From: Enoplolaimus lenunculus
Lineage: Eukaryota > Nematoda > Enoplea > Enoplida > Thoracostomopsidae
Direction: 5' to 3'
Length of the DNA: 64,000 bases
Assembly (NCBI GenBank): GCA_030248215.1
Contig: JASANG010000886.1
Coordinates: 1-64,000 of the forward strand
In this document: piece by piece, positions 45,101 through 60,100 of the stretch
How the letters are laid out: each line of letters begins with the position of its first letter
How positions within the stretch are numbered: position 1 is the stretch's first letter
Made by a program: the position numbers and the translations under genes
The notes under the pieces: generated by a model
What the model saw: the letters and a program-made list of their open reading frames with translations, nothing else
What the model was told of the DNA's origin: nothing
Database searches by the model: none

Positions 45101-48100
45101 TCATTGAAAAATAATTTTACCTTTTGATTCTACAGGTTGTTTAATTTGTAGACTGTAGCGATCAATTAAAGTTCTCCCGTCAAAGTTACTTTAGTGACCC
45201 GAATAAGAGAGGGGGACTGATATTTATTTGGCCTCTACAGAGGGTACCCATCTTGTTATTTGGTTACGGACTGTTGTTTATTTTCAACCCGCCCTCCGCC
45301 ACGCTTCGTTATGGAACATCCACGTTATACTGCACGCGCTACTGCAAAAAAATGTCTGGGTCTTAGTAAGACCCGACGTCGCTTTAATACACTATTTCGA
45401 GACCACTGTAATGTCCGGTAGCCCTAACGAGGACGTAAAGACATATTGCACTGTGTTCATATAGCATAGCAAACATACATAACAACAACACAAACACACA
45501 TATACACTTATTGATTATGCTTAATTTTTTACCTTTTGTCCCGAGTCCCTTCGGACAGTGTCGGGACAATTAAAAGTGTCTACGTACTGCATAAATTGCA
45601 CCTACACGCTAGTTGCACCTTCAATTTGTATACAGATCCCTCCCGGGTGGTTGGACCAATTTTTAACTTAGTGAGCGCATTATAACGTGGATGACCCATT
45701 ACTGATTTATATCCGGTATTGCAACTATTTGTTGAAACGTATTTTGCTTGTATCAAAAGCTTGAGCGATAATGCAAGGTTATACTTAGGAATGTACCTTC
45801 AAACTTAAGTACGCTTCAAAGTTTCGAACTCAATTTTATTTGGGCCTGTAGTCAGTTATGCGCTATAATTAGGGATAATTGACATTTATGGACTCTAATT
45901 AAGGTTTAAGAACGCTGTTCGTTTACGGGCTCTTATTAGGGAGACGGACTCCAATTTATTGAGACTCAAAATGGGGATCCCCTCTTATTACCCCCCCCCC
46001 TTTATTCGGGTGACTACAGAATCCCTAAAAGTCTTTTGGTGGAAACAAATCAGGGTTTTCCATGCCCAAGCAAACGGTCAAAGTATACTTTGTAACGAAA
46101 CTGTTTTACACCCTGAATATTATTTGGTACCTATACAGCCTTTTCGAAAGCCCTTGCGCCAACCAGCGCAACAAACGAAAGTTGAACGAGAAGTACGATA
46201 CTTTAAATATTTTTTACAAACTTACCTGCCATAATCGTACGGAAAGTTGGGCAACTTGCATTTTGTGTCTGGACAAATATCAAAATTGAACATTCCTTCT
46301 GAAACAACAACAATTGTTGTTTTTAATTTATAAACTCTTTTTGATACAAACTCAAAATAGGGACGCCTGACACTTATTATTTCTCCCCTCTTATTCGTGT
46401 AACTACAGTAAAACTTATACGAATTTAAATCGATTACCAAATTTCACAACTTAGAACAGTTCAGAAATTCTCAACGAAGAACAGACCAATAGCAATAACG
46501 CTACTATACTGGCTTAAAATATTCTTTGGTTTATTCCAAGATGTTGACATAAAAATTCATAAGCGCTGATTGGCTGTCCTGTGACATTTTTACTTGGCAA
46601 AACATTTTCTTCGACCAATCGAACATGTTGATCGCGGTCGCTTCGGCTTTGTTCATGATAGAACCCAAGTGCATGCATCATTTCATGAGTCGGTGTTCCT
46701 TTATCGAACTCGCAACCCGAAGCAAGAGATAGGTCTTGACGGCCGCCTTGTTTGCCAACAGGTGAATAACAACTGAAACAATACAAAAACGTCGAATTAT
46801 GTAGAAGTACAGCGCGTAAACGGTATAACAAGATTTATACACCGCAAAAAATGGTGAGTTAAATTGACTATGCCGGAAATAAACAGGTTCTACGGGACTA
46901 CACAAACTGAGTCAATTTCGACTCCGCCAGAGTCAAACGTGTAGGAACAGGAATTAAATTTTATGCAGAAATTCCGTCCGGAACAGGAATTCCGGGTGAA
47001 CCCTGATGATATATTGTTTAGTCTCGGGTCGTGTGGGATAAAAATTGTATTTTAATAAAACTGTAACTATTTTAACTGAATTTTACCCAAATCCCTTAAT
47101 CATATTAACATAATCATTTTCCGTCGTTCGTTGAACCCATTTAATGCATGTGTATCTGGCGTAGTCTTTGATTGACGCCTGAACATTTTTCCACGCGTTC
47201 GAGTCTGTAACATAAATGGTTAAATATTTAAAATTAGAATTTCATATCATCAGAATAAAGAAACTTTGAAGAATTTCATAGGTTTTGATTCCATGGTTTG
47301 CAAAAAAGGTTATCGTCAACCAAAAATACTAACCACAGACCAGTATATACGCTTCCTGGCCTACGGATTAAGTTTGGTATAAAACACATACGTAAAACAT
47401 TCAGATCGCAATTAAATCAGATGGCAGGCCTTTAAGCGTTCGCTTCGACTAAATTTACGCTTTATTATCTACATTACTAAAGCTGGAACGCCACACATAC
47501 GTATTTGGAGCAGCGTTGTAGTCGTTGTAATGATTGTTTCATAAATATAGTAAAGTGGTTTAATCTCGTCAACAGGGTATTCTCGTCAAATGAACGTAAA
47601 AATGTTCGTAACTCAGCTCGTAGCTAACCGATCAACACAAAATTTTCGCCAGCCGTAGTTGATTGCGTTGTGAACTACATTTCAAAATGACGTCACTATA
47701 GCATGCTTTGTTGCATAGCTAGTTCTGTTTTTGTTTGCTCCTGTTTAAAAACCTGCACTTATACATTAAAGAAAGTGCATTTTTTGGCAAGCTGATAAAC
47801 TTTAAAGTACAGGTGTCATGTGTAAAATTTTGATATCATTCGAAAGCTTATGAGTAGTATTATCAGGCCAGTGTCACTAAATAGCTGGAATTAACGTTAA
47901 ACTAATGTTATTTTCCAAAAACTATAAATATTTTTGACAACTATTAAATAAGGCAAATCCCGTTAGCTGCTACGTCTATTCTCGTCGACGTTGTTTAAAC
48001 TCGTCAAAAGATTATATTCCAATATTTTCCGAATAACATCCTTACATAGTCAAAATAAATGGCTAGAATTTAACAAGCCTCGCGCTGTACAGCACCAAGG

Positions 48101-51100
48101 CGATACCAAATTGCTAAAAACAACGCAGTAAGGGTTATACAACGGGATAGCGTTCAGATCAAATCGCGAAACAAACTGCAACCATGGAACCCGGAAAACA
48201 TGGCAGAAGCTCTTTCGTGGCTGGAATCTGAGTACAAACGTCAGTATGAAAATTGTCATCAACTCCAGTTGCTGAGCCTGCCAACCAGCGAGTTAGGTTC
48301 CGGCAACTTATGACGCCAGCAGGTTCAAATTGTGACGTTGCTGAAATGGCGCTGGTAAGAATGCAAAAAAAACCCAAAGGTTGGCACAGATTCGATGGTT
48401 ATAAATTATATATTTTTTATTTGTATTCAAATATTGAAAGCGCAATATTGTTTAAAACATTACCAAAACGAGACGTTATTTTACTTCTGCAAATCTGACA
48501 ATTTGCGTAGATTTCTGAACTATGAAAGTTACTATTAATAAATTTTTTAAACAAAAGCAACTCTTTTATATAGCGCAATTTAGTATCCAACGGTTGCGGA
48601 AAGTTGCGAATACCCCTTTCAAAAGATGTCGAAGATAGTTGCGTAACGAAAAGCGAAAGCGAAAAGGTGGTTTTGTTCTAAATACGGATGCGATTACGCT
48701 AAGGATCGGTCAAACCAGGAATGGTTTCAATGTTTGGAATGCGCTGAATGGTGCCATGAAGAATGCGGGAAAAAACAAAGGGATTGTTTATTTGTGGGCT
48801 CTGCGTTCCAAAAGTATTAGGACAATTGAAGCTGTAGGATGAAACGTTGGCTTGTCCTAAACAAAATGGGAAAGAAAAGGCTATTTCGAAAACGGTACCA
48901 GTATTTAGGCTTGAAAATCCTGACAAGTTTCTACTACGTGTGGACAGGCTGAAAACTAAAAATTGTGATGCATTATGAACGGTGTAGTATTTTTTCGTAG
49001 TTCTATCATTAAAGGAAGTCTAGAGGTGTCACAGTTTGATGGCAAGAATTTGCAACGAGTTGACGGGAATGCCAGACATATGACGAGAAAACCCTGCTAG
49101 TCTGACGAGAAAACCCTGACCGCTGCTATATGTTATAGATACCGAAATAAAAATTGACGAGATTAAACTAGTTTACTATATACAAGAGACAGTATATATG
49201 CAAATAAACACATTCCTAAAAAGTTTTGTGAAGAAAATTTTAGGGTAGCAAATTTGCAACCACGTTGACTAGTTTGTATGTTTTGTATAAATACATGGGT
49301 AGTATTTTTTTTCACTTATGCTTTTAATAATTTTTTTATCAAAAATAGTTTAAAAATATTAATTTACTTAGTTGAGAATTAAATTCATAAGGAACATATA
49401 CCAATCCGTCGCTTTTCTTTGACCAACGATATTGTTCACCACTAATGGCGTTTCGGTCGCTCTTAAATTCACAAACATCCACATTGCAACAAAATTGATG
49501 ATACAAACTGAGGAAGTTTTGGTATGGAACCAAGGACGTCCTTCCGGGATGCCGCATTTGAGGGGCTGTACACACTAAATTTAGCTGGTGTCTCCCAAAT
49601 AGATTCGGTTTAAAAGTAAACAATCTTGAATAGTAATCGTAGGGAACGCCCAAAATATTTCGGTGCCCCCCGAACATAATTTTCTGCTTATACACGCTTC
49701 TGCATGAGAATCGATGAAATTAAAACGATTCTACTTGAGTTAATACAATAGGATTGTGGGTGGCGTACGTGATCTGCCACTTTAAGCTTAAATAACTGGA
49801 CTTGAATTAAACTTTGCCTTGGTTTGGCTTGCTCTTGTAGTTCGAAATGTTTTTCAGCTCACTATACACTCGTGTAGAGTATTTATCCACTCTAGCAACC
49901 CGAATAACTTTTGGCAGGTAATAATATTCCGAGGCCCCCTATTGGAAATCTGAATCGAGCGGAGTCTATATATCTTTAATGCGAGCCTGTATTTGGTTAC
50001 AAAATCTTTAATTACATCATTGATATGTAATTACTCTCAACATATTAAATGATACCTGGATCAAAATCAATTTAGCCATATTGCCAATATAGCTATCCGC
50101 CACAGTAATTGTCCCAGTAGCTACTGGGTAGGCTATGGTACGCCACGGTTTTTAGTTCTGAGTTCTTGCAGCTGAAAATGAGGGGCGTTCTTACAAGGTT
50201 TCTATCCCATGACCGACAGATTCCAATCCAACACGCTACCACTGAGGCATGCCGACTCATACTCAAGCTGCTAAGTTTTCTAGTTTTTATGCCTTATAAG
50301 ACACTCAACATTTCAAACTTTCATGTACATATCATGGTTCTTTCATGTTTTACTGCTATTGCATGTGAAGGCACAAGATATGCATCACAGTATTATAACC
50401 GATATGCAGCATTAGCATTATGTTTCATTTTGCCTTCATGCATCCGCATGTCACATCCACCACAACAACGACTTCTGATTAGTTTAAATAAGTATACTAA
50501 ATGATGTACGGGTAAACGTAATTGGACCGTTTTCCAGCAATACACATCATACTTTATAGGAAAGAACACCGTTTTTAGAAGTGTCTACAATTAATAGTTC
50601 GACATCTAAAGATATGACGGTATATACTTGAGTGGACTTTAATCAGTGAAAATTTACAGATTTTATTGGTTAATTCAAAACTTACACCGCCATTCGTTTT
50701 ATCCGTAATCACAATATCACCTTCAAACATTTGTTGAACTTCAGAACCTTCTGTAAATATAAAATGCAAACACTTCATTTAATATGAAATTGCTAACAGG
50801 CGAAGAAAAATTGAAACGCCAGTAGGTATAGCATTTAGCAGAAATTTGCGAAACCAAACCCGTAAGCTGTATTAATATGAGATTTTATCTGTAATGTACT
50901 GTTTCAATGAATAACCCAACGAATGTAAACCGGTCATGGTGTAAACGGATAGTAAAAAATGACGAAAACGAATAGCGATGAAGATAACAGAAACCGAAAA
51001 CGGATGATGAAGTATAAAAGTTTCAAGTATATTTTATTTTTCTGTTAACACATTTGAGGCATGCAAATATTCACCTTGGATTTCTAAAATTTTGAAGAAG

Positions 51101-54100
51101 GAATAGCGGACGCACCGAAATTTTTTAGATTTTCGACGAATTTCGTAATCTTTCTCGTCATTTTGCTAGCTAAAGGGCCCCTGAATCACCACTCCGAATT
51201 TGTTCCAGCCCGATGTTATGCGTATCGCTCTGATTCAGTGACGCGTTCGATAACTGTTTATTGCCCCGCCCTGATACCAATATATAACACCGAAAGGCGA
51301 GAACAAGTAAGACACAGAGAATATATCCAACTTGTAGCCTGATCCGAAATGCTTGTAAATCGTGCTTAAATCTGGTCAATCCAGCCACTGGGTCACAAAT
51401 ACCAATATTGTTACGGGTACGATCAACGAGTATCCCTGCGGACGTATCCGAGATGATACTCTCACGGGTGTTCGTGGCCGTGGATCTGCCTATTAAGCTA
51501 CTTGTCCAGAGGATGATGGTCCCCCGGCGTGATATCGGGTTTTGAGAATCACAAAATTCCGGTATCGCTCTACGCCTAAGCTCCTATAGAACACCTTGAT
51601 ATGTTGTTGATTCGTACCAACAACAATTGAGTTTTTATCCGTGTGTGTGATTTGGGATTGCTAGTTCTATGCCATCTCTCTTGAATATATCCCAATAATT
51701 GGATTCAAGAGCAATCGGGTCTTCTGTGTTGGACTTTAAGGGTCGTTGTATTCTTTGTAGGATTTGGCGGGCGATCCTGCAAAATTTAGACACATGGTCA
51801 TAGACCTTTTAACGGAAAAGCGGATGGATCCTAGCCTTTGATTTTAATTAAAAATAATTGCTGATTCGGACCAGCAACAATGTCATACTCTAAATTTCCT
51901 AGAATGCTACCAAAGTGTTAATCCAGATATTTGATCTGGTACCTCTGAATTTTGGATTTGCCATGGCTCAAGGCCAGGAGTTCAAAAGGTTCAAATCGCT
52001 CATAGTTCATTACTGAACGCATTTTTGGAATTTTGGTTTATCATAGGTTTACGCAGTACATACGGTGATAATATAGACATGTAATTAACCGAGTTATACC
52101 TTAAAGTGAGATTTTGATCCTAAGACGAAAATCTTTGTTGTAAGTCAGCGAGTTTCGTAAGCACCGAGTGCTGAACGTACGAATAGCTAGTAGTAGCTTA
52201 ATAGTAATTGCTGAAAGGAGAGAAATAACTTTATTACTAAGATTCTAACTTTGAAACTTAAGATCACACCATAGGATACCTGAACGTGGACTTGCTACCT
52301 TACCAGAGGGCCTTGGGGTTTTGAAATTGTTCCATTTTTACGGTCTAAGTTATTCCCGGGACATGCCTAACCGCCGAGGGTGGAGGGGTCACGCCTGGCT
52401 CTTGCACCCCAAATATAAACAGCCTACGCACGGCTCTCCTGGGTTCCCAGCATAAAGTGGTCAGGCTCGGATAATTTTCTAGGTACGCCCTAAAAGCCGC
52501 ACGAGTTGATTGCCTAAATTTTGCGAATAGGTTCCTAATAGCAATTTCCCTTTGCCAAAGGAAAATTCAGGAGGGACGCTATCTTGCTGCTGTTTTCCCT
52601 TAAATATTTCTTGCATAGGTCTAGCGTCAGGCTACTAATACGGGCTGTGCATTCAGAGTTTCGGTTGTCAAGTACGCGTGCAGGTACTAGTCTAAATTAA
52701 CTTTCTTATACTTCCTGAGGCCTGGTCAGAACTCTCTCTAGTCACAGGGTATACATAAATTTTCAAATGGCGAGGCGCTCAGCTCTTTTGTTGACTAGAT
52801 CCTGGTGCTTAGCACGAGGCAGTTTTGGCCTTCCTGCCATTTCTTGACAACCAATACTCAAGTATAAGAATGTATCCTAAGGACACCAGTAAAATTTTGG
52901 ATCGCTCCTATGAGCTGATATCATTTTTTTTAATGTGCCTAAATGGCAGTTTCACGACGTCCCAGAAATTAATTCCCCCGTTTTAGAATTTGCGTAAGGT
53001 TTTTAAATTTTATAGGTGGACCTAGTACCCACGTTATCGGCAACGATAGGCAAACTTTGAGCCAAAATTATCTGGCACCCCACACCCCCTTCGTGAAACT
53101 GAGATAGCCCTAACTGGGCCCCGCTTTGACATAGCCCCCCCTTAACTACATACGTAAACCCCCCTGTCCCCGTCGAATAGCGCCCCGAGACTCACGTACA
53201 CGCTATGTCGCCACCGCGTGTAGTGAGCTCGTTTCCTGTCGCGGCTCGAGCACGCGACTTTGAAAACCGAAATTTTTAAAACTGATCTGACTGCACAGCC
53301 CGTGCAGCGTGCTTTTATACCCGTGCTCAGCCCCTACGCAATTCGCCGGTGAGTTTGACCAATCAGGAATTGAAAAAAAACAGCAGGGCAGTAATCCTAT
53401 TGGGTAAACAAGTCGAGGCATTTTGTGGCCAATGAAAACGGGGTGTAGCAACTTTTCAAAACCGCCTCTGATTGGTCGACAGTGTTTACATACATTATCA
53501 GTGCTACGAATTCAGAAAGGGGTTCGCCAGTTCTCGATAGGTTGGGGCAGCATCAGGCGAGTTTAGTGGGGCGCAAAGAAATTTTATGAATACTCCTAGA
53601 GAATGCCTAATCCGCCCTAAAAGTACAAAGGTTGTTTGTGCGACTTTTCGGGTATCTTATATCCGTCGGCTATATTATTATGGCGTACACTATTATAACT
53701 GGCCATTGAGGCGTACAAACTCATTTTGAGAGTGTGCTGGGGGTGTCGAAACAAAACCATAAAGCCTAGGACAGAAAAACAAAACAAGTCAGCAAAACCA
53801 GGATTCAAAAGAGCATGGACACAGGTACGACAAATTGACATAATAAAATACACAATACAATTATAAGTAATCCGTATCCTGGACAAGCTTAATCTCGAAA
53901 CTACTACCACCTAAAGTAGTGGGGTAAGTACTTAGTATGCCTGGTTTGCTTATGATTTCGTGTATAGCTCAAAACATTAGCTCGACAAAATTCGAGAAAA
54001 TTAGACTTGCCTTGCCAGTTAGCTCCTATAACGGAATGCCTAATATGTGCGAAACTGTTTGGGTACTGCTAAAACGATTGGACCAACATCAAAATGTTAC

Positions 54101-57100
54101 TATACAACCTATCAGGATGGTGAAACAACGACTTTCTGAAATTCACATAAATTGGTTCTGTGCCATATTTCATGCAGCTCCCGGGTTCTGAGGACGTAAA
54201 AGAACTCACCTGTTTACCTCATGCGTTGCTTCTTAAAGATAGGTGAAAACTTGGGTCCTCCTAATTCGCTTGATAATAGTGTACACACGTGGACTCGTAG
54301 GGTCCTTAGCCAAACCATAACTGCCCAGGTATCGGCCTACGATGCGAGTTTAGGGTGGTTTTTGTAGTTCAGCGCACCACGGCCTATCGGTTGATGCCAT
54401 ATTTGCCACTATACCCCAAAAGAAAAAATCGCATTTCTGGGGAGGCCCAATTTGTTGCATATGTTAAACAAGGCGATCTTAAATTAGCCATAACTTTTGA
54501 TCTGTTGGTTTGCGAACTCAGTTCGGGGTAGTTTTCTTGCTCTACTAAACGAGCTGAATCTAACGGTATAAATTTTTCACCCGTAGCGCGAAAAAGTTAA
54601 AATTGCATTTTTCGGGCCGGATCCGTAAAGTACATACATGCATTAAGTATCGGGACTTAGTATTGGCCATAGCTTTTGAGGTATTAATTTGCGGACCATG
54701 TTCGGGGTTGTTTTCTTACTCAGCGCGATGCGCGGAATCGAATGGTACCCATTTTGGCCATCGGTTGTGAAAAAACGAAAATCGCGTTTTTCAGGATCCG
54801 ATCCGTAAAATACTTACATGTAAAATTCCTAATATCTTGTATCCGCCATACCTCCTTAACTATTAGTTTGCGGACAGGGTTCGGGGTGGTTTTCTTTGTC
54901 AGCTCGTCAAGCTGAGTCGAACAGTACCAATTTTAGGGCCAACCCGCGGAAAAGTGAAAATCGCATTTTTTGTACTGGGATCCGTAAAATACTTACACGC
55001 TCACACATTAAAATCCAGAGAACTTTGGAGGCTCATAGTTTCTTAACCATTGCTTTGCGGATGGGGTTCGGGGTAGTTTTCTTGATCAGCTCAACAAGCT
55101 GAATTGTATAAAACTAATTTCAACGGCCAATTTCGGAAAAGTCAAAATTGCATTTTTTGGACGTGGATCCGTAAAATACTTAGATTTAAAATTTCGAAGG
55201 CCTATAAATTTTCAGACATTAATCAAAGGATGGGGTGGCGGGTATCTCTCTTGGTCTACTCGGTGGGCTAAAGCAGTCAACGTCCTCATGAGGGCCATAA
55301 GTTGATAAAATCACAAGATTCGTGCTCCAAACTAAGAAATAGGCCTTCCCTGCGCCATTATAAGACAATCCTAAACCATTGAAGTATCAGGGAACGCTTA
55401 CTAAGCTTTGAATCACGGCCTACTATACTAGCGCGTTGATTTAAAACTTCAAAAACCCCTTTGACCCCAATTCAGGTCTACTGCCATACGCCGTACGTTC
55501 TCCATTTGTCCCATAGCCCTAATAAAATAGTCCGCCCCTTAGAAAACAGCCAAGGCCCAGTCTAATCCCCATTTCAGTTCAAGCTCCCACCAAACCCACA
55601 CGCCGGTCAAATAACTTGACCAAAATTCAAAATTTTAAACCCCTGTGGGGCTGTCGAAAATTTGTTGAGCGTGCGGAATTTCGAAACCGCTCAAACATTC
55701 AAACGTACTGCGTCCAAATTTTGTGAAAACACGCGTATACAGCGAGCAGCCCATTCTATGAGGGGTGAAAGACCCGTCCTGCCAAAAATAAGGACTTGTC
55801 CAAGCTCTTAATCCTAGAGCTGTAATCAAACCCGTGCTAACCTGAGCCTAAAACAACCTATCTGCAGGGGCAGTGGACATTCATGCCTAGCTTCCCCCTT
55901 TTTACATTTTACTCTTAATTTCTTCTTCCGCTCAAGTTTGCTTCTTCGCATCTGCATTCACATTCTCAAGTCTCGGTTGCTCTACTTCTTCTAGTCGTTG
56001 TGTGTAGTGCCGGCCGGATCTGAATGAGGGGTACTACAAAAGTGAGGACAGCCCGGGACGTCAATTTAGGGCCCGGGGTTGTTTTTTCTTTAGACCAGTG
56101 ACCCCTGACACCCGTAAGAATAAACATCCCCCTTATATGGCACATCCGCCAGAGCTCTACCCCCATGCACAACACAGCTCCGGAACTCTACACATTCAGG
56201 GACGGCAAGGGGTTCGGACCCTAGAGTTGTGAGTATTTCTTCTGATCAGCACAATCAGCTGGATCAGATAGAATTGTTTTTGGAGCCAAGGTCTGAAAAA
56301 CAAGGATTGTATACCCGCTCTAAGATCCGAAGGCTCTAAACTGCGCCAGGATCGGGGTCCACGACAAAACCTCTCCCTGAAACATGAGATCCCAAAATAC
56401 GCCTACACCCCTCCTTGACGCGAAACAACCGAGCTGTCCGGAAAATCATTTGAAAATTTAAACCCCTGCAGGAATCGGTGACACGTTAACTTCAAAAATT
56501 TTTGTTCAAAATTTGAATCGTGTAAAACACATCAACTGGGTGCGAGCCTGTTCTAAGGAAATAGGGTGCGTCCAGCAGAGAATGGCAGGCATTTAAGATT
56601 TACCAGCTCGCACCTAGACTAGGCATAAGCATTATAGGCCATCACAGTCTTCCACTCCTCCCCCTTGAGGTGGTCCAGAAGCCTTTGACGTCTACCCCCT
56701 TTTTCGGCCCTAACTCGAGAGTCTGTTATCGCTTGCACATTATAGGGCAAATCAACTGAGCGACTGTAGCACGGTCATACCCAAAATTTACTCTCTCTAA
56801 ATCGAACTGCATCTCTTGGGGTTCCACCCCCACCGTTACCGGTCACCCCAACCCGTTTGTCTTTACATCAACATTAAGCGTTTTCATCGGCAACAGGGAT
56901 ATGTCTACTCACATATTTTTCACTCCTACGGCTATGTGTGTACAAATAGGTCTCTCAGCCGTGGTAACGGGTTAGGATAGTCAATCAGGACCATGTTTGC
57001 CTAAACATTCCGCAAGTCCCCCTATAGCAAGGTTCCTGGCCTTCGGGTAGTGTAACGGAGCCACTAATCAGACCGCATCCTCGGTACACCGCTGAGTAAG

Positions 57101-60100
57101 ATAAAGCAGATGGTGAATTAATCATTCGGAAGGAGACAGTATAAGTGGCTGGTATTTCTATATTATTTCGGATACTAGTCAGTGAGAATCTAGTCGACAC
57201 CAGGGTGGCATGTCTAGTCAGCATTGGGGTGTATATTGTCTAATCAGAATGCAGGATAGATCTACTTGATGTAGCCAGTAATTTGTAGTCTGACAACCGG
57301 TAATATCTAGTCAAAATTTTGCCAGGCTTTCCAGTTAGCAATAAATTACTCAGACTGAACTTAGTGCATTACTAGTCAGGAATCCCAATCGCAAAAGTAT
57401 ATATATATGAAAGAACTAACGACACATGTTGAAACATAAAAATAATTGCCAACACAAGGTTATGATGAAATTCAGCATTACACAGACGATGGTGCAAATT
57501 CATAACAATAAAAAACTAGTCCCATGTGAATAGCGGATCCGAACTTAGTGTTTCCGATACTACCGTGAAAATTTGCTCCAGTCAGTGCAGCGTTGTGTCC
57601 AGGCGATAAGTGATAAATTTGCTATACTGTAAAAGTGTTCCGTCTAATTACTGGTTTAAGAAAGGGAGGTGGATTCCAAAATTTGAAATAAAATGCCAGT
57701 GGCATACACCTATATGTACATACGTTACTGCAATATGTCGGAACAAATATAGGGATTATACATCCCAAAAAGACAAGTCATAGTGGTTTACACAACATCG
57801 AAAACTGAAATTGCAGTAGAAACCATATTAACCTGCAACAAAAGATAACGGGATTCAGATTCACTAAGGGAAAGTTGTTGTGAATAACATCTTCTGGGTT
57901 CCCCAGTGGTTCTCAGATTCTCATGAATATGCTTGATTATTGCTTCAAAATTAGTGTCCCTGACAATATTTCCGAGTTCCCCAGCAAACTGTGCAATCAT
58001 AACCCAGTTAGAAGTACAGTCCAAATTTCTCAAAATTCTGAACCGTGCACTCTAAACAGTTGGAGACACCCCCCGTTAGAATGGGTTAATCACTCAGGTA
58101 AGTATCACATTGCGGACACAGCCGCTCTAACATTTACACTTTCCAACAACGCCCAAGCCTAATTTAAGTTCTAAGAGAGACTAGGTGGAGCCAAGGACTC
58201 CCTAAAGCTGTGGTTTAAGGATTTGATTTTAGCTTTTGTTTTAGTTTTTAGATTAAAATATGGTTTGAGAGTGGCAGAGCCACCTATAAACTGCAGCCTA
58301 TTTGTTGTAAAAAATGGCGAGTTATGTACGTGACTTTTAACTAATTTTCAGTACAAATTTACACAATTACTGGTATTTCTATAACGCAAACGGATACCGA
58401 TTTTTAACGGAAATCGAAAAGGATATCCGGTTATACCCTGAAACAGATGCTAACATGAGATTAATAATTTGTCACATAATTTCCATACAAAATATGCAAT
58501 ACTTTTGCTACACAAGACATATCTTGCAAATCAAAATAATCATTTTTTCGTAAAATCATTAGCGGTAATACCAAACCGTTGCCGGATAAACGTATTTTTA
58601 ATTAAGTTTCCATATCTTTACGATGAATATTTGCAAAAAACACACAAAATAACGAATAAATTACTTGATTCGGCCAGTCCTTTTCTTTCGAACTCAATAT
58701 CTCTTAGTTCTTCTAAAATTGAAATGACAAAATCATTGTTGGTTAAACAGTTATATATAATTAAAGATAGAATGCGCAACATACGTATTTTTGGCAACTT
58801 TCCAGCATTAATTTGCTTGCTGCATGCAGATATTTGTGCATTCGCTAACTTTTGCGTATTGTGCAAAGCCGACTGACTATTTATTATTTATAGCCAAAAT
58901 TTCACCTTTGCTGCACGTAAAAACATTCCAGTTTTAAGAGCTGTCTACAATCGACTATGAACCTTTAGTAAAATATTTCAATTTAAGTGATATTGTACCT
59001 ATTTGAAGGTTTATTACAAATTGAAACACGATTCTTACTTACTTGCGATCGAAACCCCTGAAACAGTCTTTGTTAAAATTACTTGTGAAAAATGAACAAA
59101 GTAAACATTATAGATTTGGTGGCTCTCAGTAGGTTTTGACCAGATTAACCATAAAGCAGACAATTCTATCTTCAATTATGCCAACAAATTCAGAAAATAA
59201 ATGTTAAACTGAAACTGCTTGGATTAATTTTTACAAAATAGAACAGGTATTAAACCAACCATATCTCAGTCATACTTATGATTGTAAAATATTCTTTTGG
59301 TAAGAATATATAACTCGCAACGCAATGGCAATTTGGAAATTTTGGCCAATGCATTTTATGGAACAAGCGTAGTATAAGGATATTTCAAAGTCTAAGCCGA
59401 AGTAGAAAATCTATCTAACACTTAAACTTAGTTTATAGTACACTGTAAATTCCGATAAATTGATTATTCAACTCAGAGGAAGAATTGGTTATTTCTGGCT
59501 ATTTCGTAGTTAATAGCAGTAAACATTAACTAACTCATAGCGGGATTAATTCTGGGTTAGTTAATAAATAAAACATAGAATGAGTTCAATCTATTCAGAA
59601 GTCTGAGTTCTGAAAGACCTAATTCAGAGCTCAGATCTCACTGAGTGAATTAAACTCATTCTGAGTTAAAATCAATTCACTTAAATTTACAGTGTAGACC
59701 CGCAGAAAACGTTCCACCACTGATTGTTACATGGGCCGAAATTTTTAATAGGGACGCAAACTTTGAGAACGGCTAAATCGTCAAAACTTCAGTCGATGCT
59801 TCTATTTCGTAACGCTATTATTCATAAATTTTTATTTATTAATATGTTTATTACCGAATACAAATTGGAAAGGAATGTTATTCAAAATAAGCATAAAAAC
59901 ATATATTATGCGGATCCACAATAAAATGTGCCGGGTTGGTGGAAAACGGAATTTAGCTGAAAATAAGATTTTGAACAATGTTTAATTCCGAGTGTTTGAA
60001 AATTAAGTTATAAAAATTTTCAAAAATTCAGTTTTATAGCTTTGTTTCAATTAGTTGAAACGGCCGAAAATTTTCCACCACGGCGTCACATTATATGTGG

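Noticed and set aside
57788-58162. Overlapping ORFs on both strands at the solo LTR edge
   Set aside because: They straddle the LTR boundary at 57,965, which no conserved gene would do, and neither has recognised motifs.
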